Positions 31,668-38,953 of a stretch of 41,521 nucleotides of DNA are shown here, one piece after another; within the stretch, counting starts at the first letter, position 1, and every line of letters starts with the position of its first letter. The position numbers and the translations under genes are program-made. This DNA is from Oscillospiraceae bacterium (GTDB lineage: Bacteria; Bacillota_A; Clostridia; Oscillospirales; WRJC01): assembly GCA_009782405.1 (NCBI GenBank), contig WRJC01000025.1, forward strand, positions 1 to 41,521. The letters run 5' to 3'. Below the pieces are notes generated by a model, which worked only from the letters and a program-made list of their open reading frames with translations, searched no databases and had not been told where the DNA came from.

Positions 31668-32106
31668 TAAAATTTTCAAAAACATCAAAGGGCATATGCC
31701 GGTTATCGCAGCCGGCATATGCTGCTTGGTTTTTTTATGGGTTTTTACCGGAAGTTCATGCTTTATCCGCTCGGTGTTCGGGATACCCTGCCCGGGATGC
31801 GGCTCGACGAGGGCGGTTGCCGCGCTTTGCCGGGGAAAATTGAAAGAGGCCTTGTATTTTCACCCGCTCATTTTCGTCTCGCTTGGAATAATAGCCGCCC
31901 ATATGTTCAAATTTTTTTTCAAAATTGAAATACGCGGGAAATCCAACAAAAGGGTTTTCGACATATTTTTGTTTTGCCTGCTTTTGCTTTATTTGGGCGT
32001 CTATATATCCCGGATGATTTTGTTTTACCCCAACTCCGAACCGATGACATATCTCGGCTCTTCCATGCTCGGGCGGCTTATAGGGTTTGTGAAGGGATTT
32101 TTTTGA
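31657..32106 (+). CDS. DUF2752 membrane protein
   Basis: 149 residues, three membrane segments (about 15-32, 68-90, 105-125). The family motif FGIPCPGCGSTRA carries C45 and C48. DUF2752 proteins are small membrane proteins of unknown role, often next to zinc-ribbon DUF4234 proteins as here, where the frames overlap by 11 bp and should be co-translated. It ends 21 bp before a convergent SBP gene with no clear terminator. Confidence 0.88.
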   Translation: MGFDKIFKNIKGHMPVIAAGICCLVFLWVFTGSSCFIRSVFGIPCPGCGSTRAVAALCRGKLKEALYFHPLIFVSLGIIAAHMFKFFFKIEIRGKSNKRVFDIFLFCLLLLYLGVYISRMILFYPNSEPMTYLGSSMLGRLIGFVKGFF

Positions 32107-32127
32107 CTGTGGAAGTTTTAAATCGTT

Positions 32128-33624
32128 TCATTCCAAATTTAAAATGGCGTTATACATTTCGTCATAATCCGACAGTATTTTATCCATGGATTTTTCCATT
32201 TCGCTCACATAGGTTTTTTCCTGTTTTCCGAACATATGCTTTATCATATTTCCGGGGTGGCTGTCTCCGATCTGGAAAACAAGCCCCGTGTCGTACACTA
32301 TGTTTCCGAGAATGATGTCGAGCATATCCCTTGAATCGTCATCCCTTGAAATTTTTTCTTTCAAAAGGATATCGTAATATACGGGGACCACGTCCGTATG
32401 CCCGAGCGCCGCCATCGATTCCATGACCGTCCCTATCATTTCAAATTTGGATTCGTCTATATTTATGGGCAGGGAATACATGCCCGTCCATGAACATGTC
32501 ATATAGTTTTCCTGCTTCTCGTCATATTTCGGCAAAGGCAGTATGCCATATTCGACTTCTGCTGATCTAAGGTATTTTTCGATGGAAAAAAGATTGTATC
32601 CGTGGAACAAAACCCTGCCGGAATCGATGTCTATGCCTTGGTTGGGCGCGCCGTTGTATCGGTGCGTTTTGTTTCCTTCCCACAACAAATTGTGTATCTT
32701 GTCGAATGCGGCAATTTTTTTCTCGGTGACAAGCTCGATTTGGGGATAGCCTTTGCCGTCGAGGGTTGCGGATATTTCGTCGCAGGCGTACATAAGCGCA
32801 GGGGAATGCCAGTCAATGCAAAATGCGAGCCCGTAACGATCCTCCCTTGGGTTATAAACCCCGTCGCCGTCCAAATCCGCCGAAGCCGCGACAGCCAATT
32901 CGTCGAGTTTGTCCAAAGTCCATTTTTTATCCCTCACCAGATTGTACGGGCTTTCAAGCGCGAGAGCTTGAAGAAGCTGTTTGTTGAAAGCCAACAAAAT
33001 GACGTCTTGGATCGCCACCGAACCGGATATGAAAAATGTTTTGTTGGCTATATTGAGATTTTTTATGCTTGTCTGATTCCACCATGGCTTTTTTTGATCG
33101 ATATACGAAACCGGTTCCCATGTTCTCAGGTAGCCTCCTGTGACGATAGAGGCGACATTCCAAAAAACGTGCGTGAAATAAACGTCCGCGCGCAAATCTC
33201 CCGATTTTACGTCTTTGGAAAGCTCTTCGTAAGTGGCGGACCATGAATTTCCGTAAACAGGTTCGAGTTTTAGATTGTATTCGTCCTCGATTTTGCGGTT
33301 TCGGTTGTATACGGCGTCGTTAAATGAATCGCCCGTCAATTCCTCCGAATAGCTTCCTATCGTCCCAATGGCGCAAAACGTCCCTTTATGCACCGGGTTT
33401 TCGTCATTTGGAGGAATATATATTTTCATTGTTTCGCCTTTGAAATCGTTTGGCGGAAGAATGTCGAAAACAAAAATTTCCTGCTCAGGGCTTTCAATTT
33501 CTTTGTTTTTTCCATCGGTCGGATTTTCCGGGGAAAATTGGTTTTCTTTTGTGCATGATGCCACAATTCCAAAAATTAAAATCGAAACGATCAAGAATAA
33601 ATATCTTTTTTTTGATTTTTTCAT
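32128..33624 (-). CDS. Extracellular solute-binding lipoprotein (family 1)
   Basis: Binding lipoprotein of a sugar ABC importer, 498 residues. Lipobox IVASC with C24. ILPPNDFKGETMKIYI opens the mature domain, and the EF-hand-like loop is DLDGDGVYNPREDRYG. Closely related to the protein at 15860-17374, with shared NLNIANKTF and the same SRDDDSRDMLDIIL segment, so the two arose by duplication. It is the third gene of the flavin reductase/UroD-like operon, 20 bp after the UroD-like stop. Thus both paralogues follow a UroD-superfamily gene, which hints at a common type of ligand. No permease nearby. Confidence 0.88.
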   Translation of the reverse strand: MKKSKKRYLFLIVSILIFGIVASCTKENQFSPENPTDGKNKEIESPEQEIFVFDILPPNDFKGETMKIYIPPNDENPVHKGTFCAIGTIGSYSEELTGDSFNDAVYNRNRKIEDEYNLKLEPVYGNSWSATYEELSKDVKSGDLRADVYFTHVFWNVASIVTGGYLRTWEPVSYIDQKKPWWNQTSIKNLNIANKTFFISGSVAIQDVILLAFNKQLLQALALESPYNLVRDKKWTLDKLDELAVAASADLDGDGVYNPREDRYGLAFCIDWHSPALMYACDEISATLDGKGYPQIELVTEKKIAAFDKIHNLLWEGNKTHRYNGAPNQGIDIDSGRVLFHGYNLFSIEKYLRSAEVEYGILPLPKYDEKQENYMTCSWTGMYSLPINIDESKFEMIGTVMESMAALGHTDVVPVYYDILLKEKISRDDDSRDMLDIILGNIVYDTGLVFQIGDSHPGNMIKHMFGKQEKTYVSEMEKSMDKILSDYDEMYNAILNLE

Positions 33625-33644
33625 AAAAAATCATACCCTTTCAA

Positions 33645-34910
33645 TTAATTTTGATTCGCCTCTTCGCGCATAATTTTCAGCCATTTGTCGAAACATTCTG
33701 GATCGTCATACGAATAAACATCTACCAGGATGACCGATATGCAACACTTTTTGGTCAGCCCGAAAACTCGCCCGGCTTCTTCCCTTATGGATTTTTCATC
33801 GAAAAACGCGACATTTGTCGGTTGCGGTTTCCAGGCGTAAACATATTTGCCTTCGCATATCGGAGCGGCAATTTCATGGTTTGTCGCCGGGCTTATGGAA
33901 AGCATCCGCAAATTTTTTATGTATTTTTCCACAGACTTTATTCTTGCATCCATCGCGTCGCAGCAGCCATACAAGGATAATCCGAATTGGTTTATGACCC
34001 TCGCCTGATAAGGAAGGATGAATTCTTCCAGCATTTTATCGGAAATCCCTTCGAATTCCTGCGCTTGGGAGAACCCCCACAAATTTTTGGCGACAACGCG
34101 AGCCGGGTCATAATCGCTCCCCGGCAATTCGTCGCAAAAACCTTTGCTGCTGGAACCTATTTGCATATCGAGATTGTTGAGGACGAGCAAACCTTCGCTT
34201 TCAATTTGTTTTATCAGTTTCAATTGACCCTGCGTCAAAAATTCCATCACTTCGTGAACGAATTCCGGCGCGTCCACAAGGTCGTAATATGTCTGTTCGT
34301 TGCCTCGCATTTGGAAATATTGGTCAATCATGGCATCTCCCCAGCCGTGGGCGGTAAAATATGGAGCGCCCTTTACGACCGGGAGTATGTCGCCCAGCAC
34401 ATCGTTTATTTGTTCGTATTTAGAATCCGCGCTTTCGCGGTCTATCAAAAGCTCCGGCGCTTTCATTTTTTTGAAATCGGAATATTCGACAAGGCAAGGT
34501 TCAAATTTGACGGAAGTATTGTTTTCGCCCATGGTCACACTTTTCATCGCATCCATCCACGGGGTGGCCCGGTAATGGCGCCCTGTATGGATCTTGTTTG
34601 AAATTGGCCAATCGTCGCCGAAATTCACTCTTCCCATCAGCCATGCAATATGGGATTCGACGCCCGAAAAAACCGGGTCGCCCGATATTGGCGAATTTTT
34701 GCCCCTGCACAGCCTTTCGGCGGATTTTCTATAGTATTCGCCCGTCAATTCGCCCGGAAGCATTGCGGAAATCGTCGGGGATCCGCATAGCTTCAATGAG
34801 TTTATATCTTTGAATTTTTGAATCAGTTTTTGGTTTGCATCCGATTCGCAGTATTCATTGAACTGTTTCGCTATATCGCGAATATATTTCTTTTGATTGT
34901 CATTCAACAT
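33645..34910 (-). CDS. UroD-superfamily protein, diverged
   Basis: 421 residues, longer than the UroD-like protein at 18862. The later half fits the UroD barrel: LPYQARVINQFGLSLYGCCDAMDARI, NLRMLSISPATNHEIAAPI and KYVYAWKPQPTNVAFFD. At the place of the methyltransferase H-x-C zinc motif it has Y-G-C-C (314-317), so the metal site differs or is lost. The first 120 residues (SGVESHIAWLMGRVNFGDDWPI) are an extension. It overlaps the flavin reductase gene by 11 bp and precedes the SBP. A role in one-carbon or ring chemistry is possible, but no reaction can be assigned. Confidence 0.72.
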   Translation of the reverse strand: MLNDNQKKYIRDIAKQFNEYCESDANQKLIQKFKDINSLKLCGSPTISAMLPGELTGEYYRKSAERLCRGKNSPISGDPVFSGVESHIAWLMGRVNFGDDWPISNKIHTGRHYRATPWMDAMKSVTMGENNTSVKFEPCLVEYSDFKKMKAPELLIDRESADSKYEQINDVLGDILPVVKGAPYFTAHGWGDAMIDQYFQMRGNEQTYYDLVDAPEFVHEVMEFLTQGQLKLIKQIESEGLLVLNNLDMQIGSSSKGFCDELPGSDYDPARVVAKNLWGFSQAQEFEGISDKMLEEFILPYQARVINQFGLSLYGCCDAMDARIKSVEKYIKNLRMLSISPATNHEIAAPICEGKYVYAWKPQPTNVAFFDEKSIREEAGRVFGLTKKCCISVILVDVYSYDDPECFDKWLKIMREEANQN

Positions 34911-35433
34911 TTTTTTGGACTGTGCAGTTCACGATTTCCCCGACATACATCCTGTGGTAGTCTTTGTTCGGGTAATTTCCGTCAAGCGCCGCATCGACGA
35001 AATTTTCGGGGTTTATGTCCTGGTAATACAGCTTCTTGCACGTCATCGTAGTTTCCGCTTCGGCAAATGTCACGGCTTTTCCGCCAAATCCGCCTACGTC
35101 GAGGAGAGTCAGCCCGGATTCTTTTATTTTGTCGCCGTCCCTGCCGCTTTTGGTGCCCAAGATATTCAACGCTTTCTTGTAATCGCCCGAAAAAAACGAC
35201 AGCGTGTAATAATCGGCTTCTTCCATGAATTCGTATGTGTACCTGACCGGCCTGATGACGCAGTTTGCCACGGGTTTGTTCCACATGATGCCCATAAAGC
35301 CCCAGCTTGCCGTCATCGTGTTTATTTTTCCGTCGCTTTTATGTTTTTTCGCGGTGACCAAAAACCATTTGTTGTCGATCAATTCAAAGACATTGCCATG
35401 CAATTCTTTTGGGTTGATTGTTTCGCAGTTCAT
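34900..35433 (-). CDS. Flavin reductase-like FMN-binding protein
   Basis: 177 residues from the ATG at 35433, which has AGGAGG before it; the frame runs to 35454 but lacks a ribosome site there. NKWFLVTAKKHKSDGKINTM and TASWGFMGIMWNKPVANCVIR follow the split-barrel flavin reductase pattern, with FFSGDYKKALNILGTKSGRDGDK as the next family stretch. It should bind FMN and pass electrons from NAD(P)H or a donor to a partner. First gene of an operon with a UroD-like protein (11-bp overlap) and an SBP, under a consensus promoter. Many such small proteins are of unknown partner. Confidence 0.87.
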   Translation of the reverse strand: MNCETINPKELHGNVFELIDNKWFLVTAKKHKSDGKINTMTASWGFMGIMWNKPVANCVIRPVRYTYEFMEEADYYTLSFFSGDYKKALNILGTKSGRDGDKIKESGLTLLDVGGFGGKAVTFAEAETTMTCKKLYYQDINPENFVDAALDGNYPNKDYHRMYVGEIVNCTVQKNVE

Positions 35434-35477
35434 AAAAATCCTCCTCGCATACAATGCGCATAATATGATTTATGTAT

Positions 35478-35506
35478 ATTATAAATAATATTCGCTATTT
35501 TGTCAA
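35478..35506 (-). promoter_or_regulatory. Promoter of the flavin reductase operon
   Basis: Minus strand: TTGACA (35501-35506), 17 bp, TATAAT (35478-35483): perfect consensus, beginning right after the stop of the upstream membrane protein gene (35509). Confidence 0.87.
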
Positions 35507-35508
35507 CA

Positions 35509-36498
35509 TCATTTTTTGCCATCTTCGTCATTTTTATCGTCGCCGAAATCTTCGATTGTTTCTTTGCCGCATTTTTTGCATATCGCCCGCTTGTATATGT
35601 GAAAATCCGACAATTTCAGCTTCACCATCAGGCCGTACAGCTTGCCGGATTCACCCGCGTCTGTTTCGGTCCCTTCTTCGGTGAATTCCCAATCGTGGTT
35701 TTCATGGCCGCAATTTTCGCATATGCAGCCTGTTTCATCCCAAATGTGCCCTTTGGCCCAAAGAATCCCGCACCGGCAGCACCAGCAATCGTTTTTTTTG
35801 AATTTGTGCCCGCATTTTTCGGGCGAAAAGGTTTTGCGCTTGATTTTGTGCATAACCCTTTCGATCATTTCGGCAACTGATACGATGAATATGGGCGAAC
35901 AAAGGACATATGCGCCAAAAACCCGGCCGATATTTTCATAATGCAAATAATAGGCGAACGGCAGCCCCGCGCACATAACCGCGATGATTGAAATGTACAA
36001 CCACTGCTCAAATCCCCATTTTTTTGCTTCTTCGTTTTTTTTCATGCAAAAAGGGCAATTTTTCTGATTGAACAATATTCTGTTTCCGCATCCGCAAAGG
36101 CTCGAAAAGCGCCATTTCGTTTTTGGCTCCGGATTTGCGTTTTTTTCGAGTTTACGGATTTTTCTTTCGCGCACATAATCCGGTATGTCGTATCTGAACC
36201 ATTCATATATTCTGTAAATGAAGCGTATTCCCAAAAAACAAATTGAAATCGTCGATTCTATGTTCAGGATTTTTTCGATTTTTGCACCTGCGAGCGCCCC
36301 GGTCAAAAGGGCGAAACCGAAAAAAGCAAGCACAATGAAAAAAATCGGCCAAAACAATCCGCTTAGGCCGAAGCGGATTTCCAAAAGAGCCGCTAGTCCC
36401 ATGCAAAAAGCAATATCGAATATTATTATCGAAATAATTTGGAAGACGATCAGGTTTTCTTTGACAAAATCAACCACTTTGTATATTTCCGACATCAT
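35509..36498 (-). CDS. Membrane protein with zinc-ribbon segments, unknown function
   Basis: 329 residues; start at the first of two adjacent ATGs. Hydrophobic segments at about 15-38, 48-72, 168-188 and 192-212. A short zinc ribbon-like CGCGNRILFNQKNCPFC lies between the membrane pairs, and the C-terminal third has further cysteine pairs (CWCCRCG, CICENCG, CKKCG), so it could hold two or three metal sites in the cytosol. The tail is very acidic. I do not recognise the family. It follows rlmD with a 2-bp gap, so it is co-transcribed with it. Confidence 0.7.
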   Translation of the reverse strand: MMSEIYKVVDFVKENLIVFQIISIIIFDIAFCMGLAALLEIRFGLSGLFWPIFFIVLAFFGFALLTGALAGAKIEKILNIESTISICFLGIRFIYRIYEWFRYDIPDYVRERKIRKLEKNANPEPKTKWRFSSLCGCGNRILFNQKNCPFCMKKNEEAKKWGFEQWLYISIIAVMCAGLPFAYYLHYENIGRVFGAYVLCSPIFIVSVAEMIERVMHKIKRKTFSPEKCGHKFKKNDCWCCRCGILWAKGHIWDETGCICENCGHENHDWEFTEEGTETDAGESGKLYGLMVKLKLSDFHIYKRAICKKCGKETIEDFGDDKNDEDGKK

Positions 36499-36500
36499 TT

Positions 36501-37883
36501 TTAAAAATTCGCCTTTCTCGTCAAAAGCGCCACGCTTTCAACGTGCATGGTTTGGGGAAACATATCCACAGGCTGAACCGAAATCAATTCGTATTCCGCC
36601 AGCAATTTCAAATCGCGGGCCTGGGTGGCCGGGTCGCACGAAACATAAACCAGCTTGCGTATTCTTGATTTTGCAATGCTTTCGATCAATTTTGCGTCGC
36701 ATCCTTTTCTCGGGGGATCGACCACGATCAAATCGATTTTTTCGCCCCCAGAAATGAGTTTTGGGATTATTTCCTCGGATTTTCCCTCGATGAACTCTAT
36801 ATTTCCTATATTGTTTATTTTCGCGTTTTCGCGGGCGTCGGAAACTGCCTGCCCGATTATCTCCACGCCGTACACTTTTTTGACGAAAGGGGCGAGCGCT
36901 ATCGATATCGCGCCTATGCCGCAGTATGCGTCGGCGCATGCCGTGCCGCTGTTTGGTTTTGCATATTCGATGATTTTGTCATACAGCTTTTTTGTCTGCT
37001 CCGGGTTCACCTGATAAAAGGAATTTGCCGAAATCTTGAATTTTTTGTCGCCGATATAGTCGAAGATGTAATCCGCGCCCCAAAGAGTCTTGGCTTTTTC
37101 CCCGAGAATGACGTTTGTTTTGTTTTTGTTTGGGCACAATGCAATGCTTTTCATGCCCTGTATTTCCGAAAGTTCGCCGATTAATCCCCCGAGTTCGCCG
37201 CAATTTGGCAAGTCGTCGCCATTTATCACAATGCAGACCATTATTTCGCCCGAATAAAACCCGACGCGCGTGAATATGTGACGTATCAAGCCCTCATGTT
37301 TCGTTTCGTCGTAAGGAGGGAATTTTTTTATGTTTTTGTTTATGAACTGTTTGAATATGCCAATTATTTTGTCATTTGCCTGATGCAAAATCCCGCAGTG
37401 GCCGACATTTATGATTTCGTGGCTCCTTTTGGAATAAAAACCAATGTCGGCGCCGCCCCGCGCGTTTTTTTTCACCGGGAACTGTGCTTTGTTTCTGTAA
37501 TTGTACGGGCATTCCATTCCGACCGTTTCTTTTGTGATTTCGCCGGCGTTTTTGAACCCTCCGATCCTTTCAAGGCAATTTTTTACGGTTTTTGCCTTGT
37601 GTCCAAGCTGCGCGGCATAATCCATATTTTGCAGCGCGCAGCCTCCGCAATTTTTGAAATATTTGCATTTGGGTTTTATCCTGTGAATTGAGGCTTCGGT
37701 TATTCTTGCGATTTCGCCGTAGGCGTAATTTTTGTTCGCTTTGACGATTTTTATCTCGGCCCGGTCGCCCGGAATCAGCCCTTCGCAAAAAACCGCAAAT
37801 CCGTCGATTTTTCCGATTCCTTGGCCGTCGTCGGTTAAATCCGTAATTTCGATTTCGCATATTTGGTTTTTTTTGGCAATCAT
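36501..37883 (-). CDS. rlmD: 23S rRNA (uracil-5-)-methyltransferase, RlmD/TrmA type
   Basis: SAM-dependent enzyme making 5-methyluridine in 23S rRNA. 460 residues. TRAM domain at about 1-65, iron-sulfur cysteines C73, C79, C82 (CKYFKNCGGC) with a fourth further on, SAM-binding CADAYCGIGAIS, catalytic cysteine C416 in VSCDPATQARD and base E449 in HVESV. All standard features are intact. In Bacillota one such enzyme (RlmCD) may methylate two sites, so the exact target is open. Weak Shine-Dalgarno GGAAAG. Lies divergent from the hydrolase gene at 37979. Confidence 0.93.
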   Translation of the reverse strand: MIAKKNQICEIEITDLTDDGQGIGKIDGFAVFCEGLIPGDRAEIKIVKANKNYAYGEIARITEASIHRIKPKCKYFKNCGGCALQNMDYAAQLGHKAKTVKNCLERIGGFKNAGEITKETVGMECPYNYRNKAQFPVKKNARGGADIGFYSKRSHEIINVGHCGILHQANDKIIGIFKQFINKNIKKFPPYDETKHEGLIRHIFTRVGFYSGEIMVCIVINGDDLPNCGELGGLIGELSEIQGMKSIALCPNKNKTNVILGEKAKTLWGADYIFDYIGDKKFKISANSFYQVNPEQTKKLYDKIIEYAKPNSGTACADAYCGIGAISIALAPFVKKVYGVEIIGQAVSDARENAKINNIGNIEFIEGKSEEIIPKLISGGEKIDLIVVDPPRKGCDAKLIESIAKSRIRKLVYVSCDPATQARDLKLLAEYELISVQPVDMFPQTMHVESVALLTRKANF

Positions 37884-37908
37884 GGCAATCTTTCCGTAAA
37901 AAAATATG

Positions 37909-37937
37909 TTGAAAATAATTTGTTTTTATGGTATAAT
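37909..37937 (+). promoter_or_regulatory. Promoter of the ComEC-like hydrolase gene
   Basis: TTGAAA (37909-37914), 17 bp ending in TGG, TATAAT (37932-37937). Confidence 0.78.
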
Positions 37938-37978
37938 GCGTTTAAATGACAGCGTATCACACATGGGGGAAGTATATC

Positions 37979-38953
37979 ATGGCTCGAAAAAAAACCGCCA
38001 AGAACACGGCAAATAATAACATAGCCGCAGTAATTGTCATCATCGCGCTCGCCCTCGCGGCCACTTTCGCGTATTTCAAAGACCCGATATTGAATATGTT
38101 TGACGACATCGATATGTCCGGGAATTTCGCCGTCCATTTCATCGACGTGGGGCAGGGGGACAGCATTCTGATACAGAACCCCGAAGGGCAGTATATACTC
38201 ATAGACACAGGGGAAAGGGATCAATACGACAAACTTTCGGCCTATCTCGGGCATTACAACGTGAAAGATTTCAAATATGTTGTGTTCACCCACCCGCATT
38301 CGGATCATATCGGCTCAGCCGATAAAATCGTCAAAGAGTACAATATAGAGACGCTGATAATGCCAAATGCCGTAAATACCTCCAAAACGTTCGAAAGGCT
38401 TGTTTCGGAAATCGAAAACAAAAACCTTCCCGTGATTCAAGCGGTTCCGGGATTGAATTTCAATTTCGGCGAAGCGGAATTCATTATACTCGGCCCATGC
38501 CTTGAAAATTACAAGGATTTGAACAATTTCAGCGTGGTGGTCAAAATGACCTATAAAGAAAGCGTGTTTTTGTTTACGGGCGACATGGAAAAAGAATCCG
38601 AAAACGAAGTCATGGAATTTTGCGAAGAAAACAACATAAGCCTATTTGCCGACGTTTTGAAAGTGGCGCATCACGGCTCGTCCACGTCGAGCCAGGAAAT
38701 TTTTTTGGAACGGATAGCGCCCCGGTATGCGGTCATATTCTGCGGGGCGGACAACAGCTACAGCCATCCGAATCTAAAAACCGTCGATAGGCTCGTTTTT
38801 TCCGGGGCTCAGGTCATGCGCACGGATTTGGAAGGGGACATCGTGATAGTTTCGGACGGCGAAAAATTGTCGGTCAAAAAGGGCAGGGGGGACTTCGCGG
38901 AGCATGACCCGGCAAACGACGCGGAAGATGAAAGGGAGCAAAACGAATATTAA
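37979..38953 (+). CDS. ComEC/Rec2-like metallo-beta-lactamase-fold hydrolase, membrane anchored
   Basis: 324 residues from the ATG at 37979 with GGGGGAAG before it; an upstream in-frame ATG at 37946 lacks a ribosome site. One membrane anchor at about 15-33, then an outside MBL domain: VHFIDVGQGDSILIQ, ILIDTGE, the zinc motif H105-P-H107-S-D109-H110, LFTGDME and KVAHHGSSTS. This is the stand-alone form of the ComEC C-terminal nuclease-like domain. The tail is acidic. Stand-alone homologues may be DNases or other phosphodiesterases; the role is unproven. Its TAA stop overlaps that of the convergent rhamnosidase gene. Confidence 0.9.
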   Translation: MARKKTAKNTANNNIAAVIVIIALALAATFAYFKDPILNMFDDIDMSGNFAVHFIDVGQGDSILIQNPEGQYILIDTGERDQYDKLSAYLGHYNVKDFKYVVFTHPHSDHIGSADKIVKEYNIETLIMPNAVNTSKTFERLVSEIENKNLPVIQAVPGLNFNFGEAEFIILGPCLENYKDLNNFSVVVKMTYKESVFLFTGDMEKESENEVMEFCEENNISLFADVLKVAHHGSSTSSQEIFLERIAPRYAVIFCGADNSYSHPNLKTVDRLVFSGAQVMRTDLEGDIVIVSDGEKLSVKKGRGDFAEHDPANDAEDEREQNEY

